A stretch of DNA of 64,000 nucleotides, taken from contig NZ_QJHK01000005.1 in assembly GCF_003202435.1 (NCBI RefSeq), positions 238,409-302,408 of the forward strand. The letters are read 5' to 3'. Positions 19,662 through 29,174 of this stretch are shown here, piece by piece. The position numbers and the translations under genes were made by a program. The first letter of the stretch is position 1, and the number at the start of each line of letters is the position of its first letter. The DNA is from Flavobacterium cheongpyeongense (GTDB taxonomy: Bacteria > Bacteroidota > Bacteroidia > Flavobacteriales > Flavobacteriaceae). The notes beneath the pieces were generated by a model that saw nothing but the letters and a program-made list of their open reading frames with translations, was not told where the DNA came from and ran no database searches.

Positions 19662-20997
19662 TCTTCGATTCTTTTTCGTCTGCTTTATAATAATTTGGAG
19701 GAAAACCATTCAGGTTTCGCCATATTTCATACCCTACTGAAACGGTTTCGAGCAAGGCTATACTCTGTGCTCCTGCTCCGATACTTAGTTGCTTTGGCCA
19801 TTTATTATCCGGCCCGTCTGGCGAAATAAGCACTCTGTATTTTCCGTTATCACTGATAAAATTTTCAATTGCTACTACTCTTCCACCGTACGTACCGTAT
19901 GATAAACCCGGCCATCCGGAAAATACAATCCTTGGCCATCCGTCAAACCAGACACGAACTTTTGCACCACGATGCACCAGAGGCAAATCGATTGGGTCTA
20001 CATACGTTTCTACTGCAATATCATAAGTTGCCGGCATAATGCTTACAATTGGGGTTCCCTCCTTAATTGTCTCTCCCAAACCGGTCAGTAAAGCACGGTT
20101 TACATAACCACTCTGTGGCGCTGTAATATAGTACAAACCGTTTCTGATACTATAATTCACATACTGATTCTGTAATTTATTCACCTGGGCTTCTGTATCA
20201 TATTGTGTACTCAAAGCCGTAAATTTATCACTTTTTGATTTCGAAATTTTCTCTGAATACTCAGCTGTAATTCGGTTAATTTCTACTCTGGCATTTATTA
20301 ATTCATTTTTACTGCTCAGTAATTTGTTTTCCTGCGTAATTACATAAGCTTCTGATTCCTGAAGCTTTAATCTTTTCTGCTCGACATCAGTAAGCGGCTT
20401 AAGACCTTCTTTATTTAAGGCTGTCGAACGGTCAAATTGTGTTTTAGCAATTCGAAGCTGGGTCTTTACTGCCACAAGATCCATACTGTCACTCTTGATT
20501 TTCAGCTGGGCCTGTCTGATTTTGTTTTGCGCCTGCTGAAGTTTCAGTTCCCTTTCTGTATTAAGGGATTTTGCCTGTACTTCAAGAGAATTCACCTTAT
20601 CTCCGTATGATTCAACGGCCATTTTTTTAGCATCTACCTGTTGCTTTGTATTGCCAACAAGATTTGGATCCAGATAATCTTCTTTTACTTCAGAAATAAA
20701 AACAATCGTATCGCCTTTTTTTACATAATCCCCTTCCTTTACATACCATTTTTCGATTCTTCCGGCGATGGCATTATGAACAGTCTGCGGTCTTTGATCC
20801 GGTTTTAAAGTAGTAACAGAACCGCTACCCGAAATATTTTGTGTCCATGGCAGAAAAAGACAGCCCAGGCAAAAAATTAAAAATCCAATTATAACCCTGT
20901 TTAAAATTTTATAATGAGGCCTGCGGGCAACGCTGGTAATAGATTTGTATTTTCCCGGAGTAATAAGTACATTATTTTCTTTTGATATATTGAGCAT
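19642..20997 (-). CDS. HlyD family membrane-fusion (periplasmic adaptor) protein
   Basis: Links the inner-membrane ABC protein to TolC. There is a cytoplasmic N-terminus of about 32 residues, one membrane helix (VIIGFLIFCLGCLFLPW), a split lipoyl/barrel-sandwich domain (GRIEKWYVKEGDYVKKGDTI and GLYYITAPQSGYVNRAL), and a long central coiled coil (about 115-280) rich in Lys, Gln and Glu. The C-terminal beta-barrel region includes KVRVWFDGWP. It is two bases from the ABC gene. 451 aa fits HlyD-type adaptors of type I secretion rather than shorter RND adaptors. Confidence 0.9.
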   Translation of the reverse strand: MLNISKENNVLITPGKYKSITSVARRPHYKILNRVIIGFLIFCLGCLFLPWTQNISGSGSVTTLKPDQRPQTVHNAIAGRIEKWYVKEGDYVKKGDTIVFISEVKEDYLDPNLVGNTKQQVDAKKMAVESYGDKVNSLEVQAKSLNTERELKLQQAQNKIRQAQLKIKSDSMDLVAVKTQLRIAKTQFDRSTALNKEGLKPLTDVEQKRLKLQESEAYVITQENKLLSSKNELINARVEINRITAEYSEKISKSKSDKFTALSTQYDTEAQVNKLQNQYVNYSIRNGLYYITAPQSGYVNRALLTGLGETIKEGTPIVSIMPATYDIAVETYVDPIDLPLVHRGAKVRVWFDGWPRIVFSGWPGLSYGTYGGRVVAIENFISDNGKYRVLISPDGPDNKWPKQLSIGAGAQSIALLETVSVGYEIWRNLNGFPPNYYKADEKESKNGKDKK

Positions 20998-20999
20998 GA

Positions 21000-22655
21000 T
21001 TATAGCTTTATGTCATTAATAATTTTTCCGTCGTCAATTGTAATCATACGGCCGCATTTATTCTTCCAGAGATCACTTTTAGAAGTTACAATAACCGTCC
21101 ATTGATTTTCTTCAGAAAGCAGAAAATTGATAATCCTGCCCGCAGTCAGTTCGTCCATTTTGTCAACAGGGTCTTCCAGGAATAATATATTAGGTTTGTG
21201 GACAATACTTCGTGCCAAAAGAATTTTCTGAATATCAGATGCAGAGAGTTCATTACCACCAGGATGTACCTGATGTTCCAGCCCGTTCGGGAACGTTTTT
21301 ATATCTGGAGTCAGACCCACGTTATCAAGAGCCCATTTGAGATCATCATTATTTAGTGTATCGTTTCCAAAAAGAATATTTTCTCTAATGGTTCCTGCAA
21401 AAAGTGTATCTCCCTGTAAAAAAGTGCCGGCCTGAGCCCTGTAGGCATCTTCGTTAAGACGGTTCATATAATTATCGGTAACATACATAGCACCACTTTC
21501 AGGCTCCAGTAAGCCTGACAACAAACGCAGCAGTGTACTTTTGCCTGCTCCGTTTGTTCCTCTCAAAATGATCTTTTCACCCTGATTGATTTTAAGGTTG
21601 ATATTTTTCAGGGATTTTTTATTATGAGCAGGATAATTGTAGGTTACACTTTCCGTTTCAATATTGATTCCGGTTTCAGAAATCACTGATGTTTCCGGGA
21701 TACAGGAAGTTTCCATATCGGTAACCTGCCCTATTTTCTCCAGAGAAGTCAGGACATCATAAAAAGATTCTAGTCCGAAAATGATTTTCTCTACCGAATT
21801 GATCAGCAAAACAATCACAATTTCAGCTGCCACAAACTGCCCGATGTTCATTTGATGGTGTATTACCAAAAAACCACCAATAGACAATAAAGCAGCTGTA
21901 ACGATTACTTTAAAAACGGTAAGCTGAATGTATTGTTTTTTCATTACCTGAAAATGTTTTTCGCGGTAATTGACATATTGACTTACATAGCCATCATTTC
22001 TTTGCAGGGCGTATTCAAAACCTCCTTTTTTGCGAAAACTGTCACGATTACGGGCAATTTCCTGCAACCATGCTGCAACTTTGTATTTGAATTTTGATTC
22101 GTTAAGACTCGTTTCGAGTCCGTTTTTATATGAAAATTTAAAAATAATATATAAAATGGCGATAAATAAAAGACCAATTACTGTAAAGAAAGAATGATAT
22201 AAAACCAAGAGTATGATTCCTAGACCAACCTGTAAAAAAGCTGCACAAAAGTCGAGTAAAAGTTTTGCAGTTCCTTTTTGTACCAGCAGAGTATCAAAAA
22301 ACCGGTTAGCCTTTTCGGGAGCATATTCAGAATACATTTCCTTGAATTTGATTAAAGGTAATCTATAAGCAAATTCAAATGAGGAACGCACAAAAATGCG
22401 TTGCTGCAAATTTTCGACTATTCGCAATTGCAAAATAATAAGAATTCCGCCAAAACCTACTCCAATTGTAACCAGAATTACCAGTACAACCCACGAGACA
22501 CTCAACTGTCCGCTCTGAATAAAATTAATAATGGCCTGAATTCCCAGAGGCAACGAAAGATTTACCAACCCGGCAAAAGCAGCATAAAAGATAATTTGAT
22601 ATACATCGCGTTTATCCAGCTGAAGTAAATTATAAAAACGTTTTAATGGTGTCAT
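21000..22655 (-). CDS. ABC exporter subunit (HlyB-like, no peptidase domain) with atypical ATPase motifs
   Basis: Membrane-spanning ABC half-transporter. A six-helix domain (about 1-300) precedes the ATPase domain. Walker A is canonical (RGTNGAGKS, Lys372) and the Q-loop Gln is present (TFLQGDTLF). The rest is unusual: the signature reads ELSASDIQK instead of LSGGQ, Walker B ends FLEDPVDKMDE so Asp-Glu is replaced by Glu-Asp, and the switch His is missing (IVTSKSDLW). No C39 peptidase domain is present. The start MTPLKRFYNLL at 22655 is preferred to a 19-residue-longer form beginning in a hydrophobic stretch. It forms a T1SS-like operon with the HlyD and TolC genes; the cargo is unknown. Confidence 0.85.
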   Translation of the reverse strand: MTPLKRFYNLLQLDKRDVYQIIFYAAFAGLVNLSLPLGIQAIINFIQSGQLSVSWVVLVILVTIGVGFGGILIILQLRIVENLQQRIFVRSSFEFAYRLPLIKFKEMYSEYAPEKANRFFDTLLVQKGTAKLLLDFCAAFLQVGLGIILLVLYHSFFTVIGLLFIAILYIIFKFSYKNGLETSLNESKFKYKVAAWLQEIARNRDSFRKKGGFEYALQRNDGYVSQYVNYREKHFQVMKKQYIQLTVFKVIVTAALLSIGGFLVIHHQMNIGQFVAAEIVIVLLINSVEKIIFGLESFYDVLTSLEKIGQVTDMETSCIPETSVISETGINIETESVTYNYPAHNKKSLKNINLKINQGEKIILRGTNGAGKSTLLRLLSGLLEPESGAMYVTDNYMNRLNEDAYRAQAGTFLQGDTLFAGTIRENILFGNDTLNNDDLKWALDNVGLTPDIKTFPNGLEHQVHPGGNELSASDIQKILLARSIVHKPNILFLEDPVDKMDELTAGRIINFLLSEENQWTVIVTSKSDLWKNKCGRMITIDDGKIINDIKL

Positions 22656-22751
22656 GAATTTAAAGATAAATACAATATTAATAGATATAGCATAAGGCAA
22701 AAGCCATAGCAAGTATGTCAGATTTATTCCAACAGTAACAAAATTAAGTAT

Positions 22752-23156
22752 TTATACAGTAAATCGCGGAGGAGGTAAATGAATTTTACCATGAAACCCA
22801 AATAAGAACATTGCGTTGTCTGTATCACTTTGTTTATTTGCACCGGTTTGAAAGTACAGAACTGCTAATGAAGAATCTGATGGTATCAGATAATCTAATG
22901 GAAGGCTGGCTTTTACAAGTTTTGTTGTTTTGGCTTCCTTTTTTTCGTAATCATCCACTTCTTCCGGAATCCCATCACAATTAAAGATTTTCTTTAGAAA
23001 ATTACAGGTAAGTCCCGTAATTGTATCTGTTTGGGCATTATCTGTTATAATGCGACCAAAACTATTGGATAAGTTAATACTGTTGATTAGAAAGTAACCA
23101 ATTAGCAACGCCTGAAGGCATTTACTGATGATACTATTTTTAATTCTGTTCAACAT
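22752..23156 (-). CDS. Small exported/membrane-anchored hypothetical protein
   Basis: 134-residue protein with one N-terminal hydrophobic segment (CLQALLIGYFLINSINLSNS), two Cys (LTCNFLKKIFNC) and a soluble Lys/Glu-rich region, ending IHLPPPRFTV. The ATG at 23156 is preferred over 23207 because it places the hydrophobic segment near the N-terminus. It is first in line before the ABC, HlyD and TolC genes, about 100 bp upstream, and may be part of the same unit. Short proteins with a proline-rich C-terminus next to efflux genes are common in Bacteroidota; I know no function. Confidence 0.6.
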   Translation of the reverse strand: MLNRIKNSIISKCLQALLIGYFLINSINLSNSFGRIITDNAQTDTITGLTCNFLKKIFNCDGIPEEVDDYEKKEAKTTKLVKASLPLDYLIPSDSSLAVLYFQTGANKQSDTDNAMFLFGFHGKIHLPPPRFTV

Positions 23157-23265
23157 TTTCCTGTTCTTAGAGTGGTGCAAGTTAGAACGAAATTTTATGA
23201 CCAACATTAAAATAACATTAGAATTGAGCTCTGTTCTGTTATTTTTTTCTTAATATGGTTCAAAA

Positions 23266-23296
23266 AAATAGCCCGAAGAAAATCTTCCGGCTATTT
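23266..23296 (-). terminator. Rho-independent terminator of the sugar dehydrogenase gene
   Basis: On the minus strand AAATAGCC-G-GAAGA pairs with TCTTC-G-GGCTATTT around TTTT, followed by seven T. It lies 25 bp after the dehydrogenase stop. Confidence 0.8.
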
Positions 23297-23320
23297 ATAA
23301 TGCAACTAGTATTAAATTCG

Positions 23321-24547
23321 TTACTTTTTATCAATTTTATAGAGTCTTCCCTCATCTGTAACCGCATATAAAGCTCCATCATTTCCCTGTGTTATATCCC
23401 TGAATCTTTGATTTTCTCCGGTTAAGATTCTCTCTTCTCCAATAACACGATTATTTTCAATAGCAAGACGTGCAATATGTTTTCCGCTTAAAGCTCCGAT
23501 AAAAAGGTTATTTTTCCATTCTGGGATACGATTACCCTTGTAAAAAGTCATACCGCTTGGCGATATTACCGGATCCCAGTAATAAACCGGCTGTTCCATA
23601 CCATCTTTTTTCTGAATCGCATCACCAATTGGCTGACCGTTATATTCGATTCCGTAGGTTACAACAGGCCAGCCATAATTTTTACCTGACTGAAGACGAT
23701 TGATTTCGTCCCCTCCACGTGGTCCATGTTCGCTGAGCCAGATTTCACCTGTTTCGGGATGCATAGCTAAACCTTGTGGATTTCTATGTCCGTATGTAAA
23801 TAGTTCCGGCAAAGCATCTGACTGGTTAAAAACAGGATGGCCAGGTGCAGCCATTCCGTCTTTGTTTATCTTAATCACTTTTCCGAGACTTCCTGCAAGT
23901 GACTGCGCCAGTAGCCTGGTTTCGATAACAGAACGCTCTCCGGTACTTAATACAAGATTTCCCTGCTTATCGAAAAGAATACGTCCTCCATAATGAAGTG
24001 TACTTGAGTGAGCCGGATTTGCCCTATAAATTACTACTGCTCCTTCTACTTTTGTCTCATCTGCTGATAACTTGCCTTTAGCGACTGCAGTAACATTCCC
24101 ACCTGCTACTGCATCTGAGAAAACCCAATAAATCATTCGGTTAGATGTAAAATCAGGATCCAGACACAAGCCCAACAAACCTCCCTGACCAGCAGAATTT
24201 ACAGCCGGTAAACCTGTAATCTTACCTCCTGCTTCTCCCGTAACTTTAACGATACGCATATTGCCCGCTTTTTCCGTAACTAAAAACCTGCCATCGGGAA
24301 GGCTCTTTATTCCCCATGGACTGGTGAGTGTTGTGGTAATAACTTTGGCTTCAAAAGCTGTATTCGTCTGTAAACCTCCAACGCGGGTCTGACCTTCAAA
24401 CGCAGGCACATAAGTTGTATTTGCATCATTATTTTCAACCGGATCAGTTGGCGTTCCCGGACCGTTCGTATTTTTATCATCGTTCGAACAGCTTAATAAT
24501 AGCACTGAAGCACTCAAAAGCCATACGAGGTAGTTTGTATTTTTCAT
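23321..24547 (-). CDS. PQQ-dependent sugar dehydrogenase family lipoprotein
   Basis: Predicted exported soluble aldose/glucose dehydrogenase-type beta-propeller. Lipobox (LLSASVLLLSC) then an Asn/Asp-rich linker. The core shows family landmarks: LTSPWGIKSLPDGRFLVTEK, GQGGLLGLCLDPDF, HYGGRILFD, FTYGHRNPQGLAMHP with the catalytic His region, and LSEHGPRGGDEINRL. Length 408 aa fits. PQQ binding residues were not individually confirmed. The gene is monocistronic, bounded by a terminator. It may oxidise sugars in the periplasm or outside the cell; the real substrate is unknown. Confidence 0.85.
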   Translation of the reverse strand: MKNTNYLVWLLSASVLLLSCSNDDKNTNGPGTPTDPVENNDANTTYVPAFEGQTRVGGLQTNTAFEAKVITTTLTSPWGIKSLPDGRFLVTEKAGNMRIVKVTGEAGGKITGLPAVNSAGQGGLLGLCLDPDFTSNRMIYWVFSDAVAGGNVTAVAKGKLSADETKVEGAVVIYRANPAHSSTLHYGGRILFDKQGNLVLSTGERSVIETRLLAQSLAGSLGKVIKINKDGMAAPGHPVFNQSDALPELFTYGHRNPQGLAMHPETGEIWLSEHGPRGGDEINRLQSGKNYGWPVVTYGIEYNGQPIGDAIQKKDGMEQPVYYWDPVISPSGMTFYKGNRIPEWKNNLFIGALSGKHIARLAIENNRVIGEERILTGENQRFRDITQGNDGALYAVTDEGRLYKIDKK

Positions 24548-24907
24548 TGTATTGGAGTTTAAAATTAAAAAAATCGTTTTACTGAAACAAATTGTATTTT
24601 TTTTACTTAACTATGTAGCTCAAAAATCGACAATTATCATTAGAAAGGATTATATAATTTACCTCACGAGTTATATAATTTCTTTAACTGTCATATCCAC
24701 TTTAAATTGGATCATATTATAAAAATAATCACAAAATACAAACTTATTTAAGGAATCATTAATTGGCATTCTAACATTTATTTTTATCTTTGTATTATTT
24801 TTATTTATTCTAAATAACTAAACAAAAGTTCAGCAAATTTAAACCTTTTGGGTCCTATGGCATCTAATCAGCATGATGCTTCCACCAAAAATATTTTATG
24901 TCCTATT
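24548..24907 (+). promoter_or_regulatory. Divergent regulatory region upstream of the ankyrin/DUF2271/PepSY/ApbE genes
   Basis: 360 bp without a gene. It contains an excellent promoter at 24763-24792 (annotated separately) and an 11-bp direct repeat TTATATAATTT at 24650-24660 and 24671-24681, exactly 21 bp apart (two helical turns), about 80-110 bp upstream of the promoter. This layout suits binding of a dimeric or cooperative regulator; no consensus is recognised. Confidence 0.5.
24763..24792 (+). promoter_or_regulatory. Bacteroidota sigma-A promoter, TTG-N19-TATCTTTG
   Basis: TTG at 24763-24765, a 19-bp spacer, then TATCTTTG at 24785-24792, a full match to TAnnTTTG. It is 115 bp upstream of the chosen start of the ankyrin gene and points at it. 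Confidence 0.75.
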
Positions 24908-26416
24908 ATGAAAAATAATTTACTTGTTTGTCTTGCTATAATGGCTTCGTCATTTACAAATGCCCAGCAAAAAAACACTTTGTTAGACCAGTCTTTCTGG
25001 AAAACCAACCCAGATGTAATTACCGTAAAAGCAGCAATAGAAAAAGGCAACAGTCCTTCAGCAGTAACTTCAAATGCATTTGATGCTGTTGTTATGGCCA
25101 TTAATAATGATGCTCCGGCAGAAACCATAAAATTCTTATTGGAACAGCCTGGGAACGAGGTAACCAAGCTCACACACGATAGCCGTATTTACCTTCACTG
25201 GGCTTCAGGAAAAGGAAATACAGAAATCGTTAAATACCTGATCGCAAAAGGTTCTGATATTAATTTAGAAGACAGCCACGGGATTTTTCCTATTACTGCT
25301 GCAGCCAGCAGCGGACAAAGCAATACCGAAGTTTATGACGCTTTTTTTAAAGCCGGAATAAATCCCCAAAAAAAATACAAAGATGGTGCAAACCTGCTGC
25401 TCATGGCAATTCCGTATGACAAAAATCTTTCGGTATCCAATTACTTTATTACAAAAGGATTGTCACTTAAAGATGTTGACAATGATGGAAATACAGCCTT
25501 TAATTATGCTGCCAGAACCGGAAATATTACGCTTTTAAAAACACTATTGGAAAAAGGTGTAAAATATACAGACAATGCCTTATTAATTGCGGCGCAAGGC
25601 TCACGCAGGGAAACAAACACAATCGATACTTATAAATATCTTATTGAAGATTTAAAAATAAAACCAACTGCTGTTAACAAAGAAGGCCAAAACGTGCTTC
25701 ATTTCCTGGCAAATAAAGCTAATCAGACGGAAATCATCAATTATTTCACAGCTAAGGGACTAAACGCAAACAAAGCCGACAATGAAGGAAATACTCCACT
25801 AATGGTTGCAGCTTCGGCGCGGGAAACAGCAGTTTTAGAACAATTAGTTCCTCTTACTAAAAACATCAATATGCAAAACCTAAAAGGTGAATCTGCACTA
25901 ACATTTGCTGTAAGATCCGGAACCCCAACTGCGGTTGATATCCTTTTAAACAAAGGAGCAGATGTAAAAGTGCTGGACAAAGATGGCAACAACCTTGGTT
26001 TTTATATAATACAATCTTATCGCCCTCAAATGATGGGTCGTGGCAGCGATAATGGTAATACAAAAGAAGACCCGCTTACTGCCAAAATGAAATTATTACA
26101 GGATAAAGGACTTCATTTAGCCACTCCTCAAAAAGACGGAAATACACTATATCATTTGGCCGTTATAAAAAATGATCTGTCTTTACTGAAAAAAATTGCA
26201 GATTTAAACATTGATATCAACGCCAAAAACAAAGATGGTTTAACAGCTTTGCATAAAGCAGCTATGGTTGCAAAAGATGATGCAGTCTTAAAATACCTTA
26301 TCTCTGTTGGTGCCAAAAAAGACGTAACAACGGAATTTGACGAAAGTGCTTACGCTTTGGCAAAAGAAAACGAATCGCTCACTAAAAACAATGTATCTGT
26401 TGAATTTTTAAAATAA
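24908..26416 (+). CDS. Exported ankyrin-repeat protein
   Basis: 502-residue protein with a signal peptide (MKNNLLVCLAIMASSFTNAQ) and about ten to twelve ankyrin repeats with the usual TPLMVAA / GxTALHKAA pattern (GNTPLMVAASARETAVLEQL, DGLTALHKAAMVAKDDAVLK). Ankyrin stacks bind proteins; here the location is the periplasm. The ATG at 24908 is chosen because it opens directly on the signal peptide. It is followed at 50 bp by the DUF2271 gene and then the flavin reductase and ApbE genes, so a role as scaffold or chaperone in that system is plausible, but inferred only. Confidence 0.85.
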   Translation: MKNNLLVCLAIMASSFTNAQQKNTLLDQSFWKTNPDVITVKAAIEKGNSPSAVTSNAFDAVVMAINNDAPAETIKFLLEQPGNEVTKLTHDSRIYLHWASGKGNTEIVKYLIAKGSDINLEDSHGIFPITAAASSGQSNTEVYDAFFKAGINPQKKYKDGANLLLMAIPYDKNLSVSNYFITKGLSLKDVDNDGNTAFNYAARTGNITLLKTLLEKGVKYTDNALLIAAQGSRRETNTIDTYKYLIEDLKIKPTAVNKEGQNVLHFLANKANQTEIINYFTAKGLNANKADNEGNTPLMVAASARETAVLEQLVPLTKNINMQNLKGESALTFAVRSGTPTAVDILLNKGADVKVLDKDGNNLGFYIIQSYRPQMMGRGSDNGNTKEDPLTAKMKLLQDKGLHLATPQKDGNTLYHLAVIKNDLSLLKKIADLNIDINAKNKDGLTALHKAAMVAKDDAVLKYLISVGAKKDVTTEFDESAYALAKENESLTKNNVSVEFLK

Positions 26417-26466
26417 CTTCGCTTAAATTTAAATCTCAAATTCCAAATTCCAATAAATCAATCCAA

Positions 26467-26949
26467 ATGAAATCTGTACTTAAAATTGCTCTTACGGGCG
26501 TCCTTGTTTGTCTTGTTTCTTTTCAGATCAACGCACAATCATCCAAATACAAATGCATGTTGCAAATGTCCAATTATATGGGAGAAGGTGCTTACATCGT
26601 AGTTTCTCTTATTAATCCAGGTGGCGAATACGAAAAAACACTTTATGTAATGGGAGATGATAAAAAATGGTACAAATCATTAAAAGAATGGCATAAATTT
26701 TATGCTAAAAAGACAGAAGATATCAGTGCCAGAACTGGAGCATCGGTTACTGGCGGAGACCGCAGCATCACTACAATTGAAATTGAAAATTCTAAAATAA
26801 ACAAAGGGTACAAACTACGTTTTGAATCGGTTGTTGAAGATCAGAAATATTATGTGAGCGATCTTGAAATTCCGCTTACTACTGAAGGACTTGCTGACAA
26901 AACAGAAGGTAAAGGCTACATCAGATACGTACGCCTGAACAAAATATAA
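26467..26949 (+). CDS. DUF2271 family periplasmic protein
   Basis: 160-residue exported protein: signal peptide ends near FQINAQ, then a beta-sandwich-like domain with YKCMLQMSNYMGEGAYIVVS, MGDDKKWYKSLKEWHKFY and ASVTGGDRSITTIE. I read it as DUF2271. Such proteins are usually encoded beside a PepSY-type flavoprotein and ApbE, as here, and may be FMN-carrying or partner electron-transfer proteins; their chemistry is not established. The gene lies 27 bp before the PepSY fusion. Confidence 0.75.
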   Translation: MKSVLKIALTGVLVCLVSFQINAQSSKYKCMLQMSNYMGEGAYIVVSLINPGGEYEKTLYVMGDDKKWYKSLKEWHKFYAKKTEDISARTGASVTGGDRSITTIEIENSKINKGYKLRFESVVEDQKYYVSDLEIPLTTEGLADKTEGKGYIRYVRLNKI

Positions 26950-26976
26950 TACCGTTACATTTCTAGAATATCATCA

Positions 26977-29160
26977 ATGACTCTTTCTTTCTGGCGTTAT
27001 GCACATGTGGCTTTGGCCTTATTTTCTTCAGCCTTTTTAATTTTGGCTTCGGTAACCGGAATAATTCTGGCAGTCGATACAGTCCAGGAAAAAACATTGC
27101 CCTATAAAGCAGCCAGTTTTGACCGGATAACTTTAGGCGAAACACTGCCAATATTAAAAAAGAAGTATCCGGAAATTACAGAATTGAGTATTGATTACAA
27201 TAAGTTTGTAACAGTACAGGCAATTGATGAAGACGGAAATGACATCAATGCCTATATTGATCCTAAAACCGGCAAAACTTTAGGGATTCCTGCAAAAAAA
27301 AGCGAATTCATTCAATGGATTACAAGCTTGCACCGTTCTTTGTTTCTTCATGAAACAGGACGATTTTTTGTGGGTGTAATCTCTTTTTGTTTAATACTAA
27401 TAGCAATTTCGGGTTTTGTACTTGTTCTAAAAAGACAACGCGGCATCCGAAATTTCTTTTCTAAAGTCATTAAGGAATATTTCGCCCAATATTACCATGT
27501 CGTTTTAGGTCGATTGGCTTTAATTCCGATTTTGATTATAGCTCTTTCCGGAACATATTTGTCTCTGGAAAGATTCCACTTTTTTATGGGTGATGAAAAA
27601 ATTAAGCCCCTAAAAACAGTACTTTCGGCAGAAGCTAAAAAAACTTCTATATTCAAAAACACATTGCTGTCTGATGTAAAAAAAGTCGAATTTCCTTTTA
27701 CAGATGACCCCGAAGAATATTATATAATCGAATTAAAAGACCGTGAAGTTGAAGTGAATCAGGTCAATGGTACCGTTGTTTCAGAAAAACGTTCTCCCGT
27801 AACCCTTCAGTTGTCTGCGTTGAGCCTTGATCTTCATACCGGAAGAATCCATGCACTCTGGGCTACCATTTTGGCCTTGGCGTGTATCAATATTCTTTTC
27901 TTTATTTATTCCGGTTTTGCGATTACTTTAAAAAGACGATCCAGTCGCATAAAAAATAAGTTTAAAGCCAATGAAAGCAGTATCATTCTTTTGGTAGGTT
28001 CCGAAAACGGAAGCACTTTCAGGTTTGCGAATGCGATTCTGCAGCAATTAATCGATCAGGGACACAAAGCTTTTATAACCGAACTAAACCGCTTTTCTGT
28101 TTATCCAAAGGCAGAACATATTATTGTGTTTTCTTCAACGCACGGACTTGGAGATGCTCCTTCAAACGGAACTCAATTTAAATCTCTGCTCCATAAGCAA
28201 CCCCAACAACAGAAAATCAATTTTTCAGTAGTGGGTTTTGGTTCAGAATCCTATCCTGATTTTTGTGGATTTGCTGTTGAAACCGATCAGCTTTTAGAGA
28301 CCCGGAACTGGGCAGAACGTTTTTTGGAATTGCAGACTGTGAATGACAAATCGGCTGTTGAGTTTGTAAACTGGGTGAAATTGTGGAGTGAAAAAACCGG
28401 AATTCCGCTGGCTACTACACCATCTTTATACAATCATGTTCCGAAAGGGCTGCAAAAATTAATGGTTTTAGACAAAACAGCGATTTCTGAAACCGAACAT
28501 ACTTTTATCCTGACGTTGCGGGCCAATATACGTGCGAAATTCAGTTCGGGTGATTTGCTGGCTGTTTATCCTGCAAACGATTCCCGCGAACGCCTCTACT
28601 CTATTGGAAATCATTTCGGTAACATTCAATTAGTCGTAAAATTACATTCACACGGATTAGGTTCGGGGTTCTTACATAACCTTGAAACAGGAAATACCTT
28701 TAAAGCCCGGATCATCAACAACAAGGCTTTTCATTTTCCGTCAAAAGCCCCAGGAGTAGCTTTAATTTCAAACGGAACCGGGATTGCACCTTTTCTTGGA
28801 ATGATTGAACAAAACAAGAAAAAAACAGAGACTCATTTATATTGTGGTTTTAGAATGGAAACGGAAACCGTCTCCGGCTATAAAAAGTTTTCTGATGACA
28901 TGATTCAAAAACAAAAACTTACGAGTTTTCATCTGGCCCTTTCGCGTGAAGCGGAACACATCTATGTGATGGATTTGATAAAAAGAGACGCAGCGTTTTT
29001 TGTAGATTTATTACAACAGGGTGGTGTTATCATGATTTGTGGTTCACTTGCTATGCAAAAAGATGTAGAAGCAATGCTGAACGAATTATGTCTGGTCAAC
29101 AGCATCAAAAATCTGTATGATTATAAGAAAAACGGACAGCTGTTAACTGATTGCTATTAA
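26977..29160 (+). CDS. PepSY membrane protein fused to flavodoxin and FAD/NAD(P) reductase
   Basis: 727-residue inner-membrane oxidoreductase. Residues 1-330: PepSY-associated TM region with four or five helices (ALALFSSAFLILASVTGIIL, VGVISFCLILIAISGFVLVL, LALIPILIIALSGTYLSL, LALACINILFFIYSGFAITL) and periplasmic PepSY parts. Conserved His in ITSLHRSLFLHETGR suggests haem or metal contacts. About 340-480: flavodoxin-like domain (LLVGSENGSTFRFANAILQQ, FSSTHGLGDAPSNG). About 490-727: FNR-like FAD and NAD(P) lobes (SNGTGIAPFLGMI, VIMICGSLAMQKDVEAML). It can carry electrons from NAD(P)H across the membrane to periplasmic acceptors, possibly Fe(III) chelates. Overlaps the following ApbE frame region. 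Confidence 0.88.
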   Translation: MTLSFWRYAHVALALFSSAFLILASVTGIILAVDTVQEKTLPYKAASFDRITLGETLPILKKKYPEITELSIDYNKFVTVQAIDEDGNDINAYIDPKTGKTLGIPAKKSEFIQWITSLHRSLFLHETGRFFVGVISFCLILIAISGFVLVLKRQRGIRNFFSKVIKEYFAQYYHVVLGRLALIPILIIALSGTYLSLERFHFFMGDEKIKPLKTVLSAEAKKTSIFKNTLLSDVKKVEFPFTDDPEEYYIIELKDREVEVNQVNGTVVSEKRSPVTLQLSALSLDLHTGRIHALWATILALACINILFFIYSGFAITLKRRSSRIKNKFKANESSIILLVGSENGSTFRFANAILQQLIDQGHKAFITELNRFSVYPKAEHIIVFSSTHGLGDAPSNGTQFKSLLHKQPQQQKINFSVVGFGSESYPDFCGFAVETDQLLETRNWAERFLELQTVNDKSAVEFVNWVKLWSEKTGIPLATTPSLYNHVPKGLQKLMVLDKTAISETEHTFILTLRANIRAKFSSGDLLAVYPANDSRERLYSIGNHFGNIQLVVKLHSHGLGSGFLHNLETGNTFKARIINNKAFHFPSKAPGVALISNGTGIAPFLGMIEQNKKKTETHLYCGFRMETETVSGYKKFSDDMIQKQKLTSFHLALSREAEHIYVMDLIKRDAAFFVDLLQQGGVIMICGSLAMQKDVEAMLNELCLVNSIKNLYDYKKNGQLLTDCY

Positions 29161-29174
29161 TATTTTTATACCAA

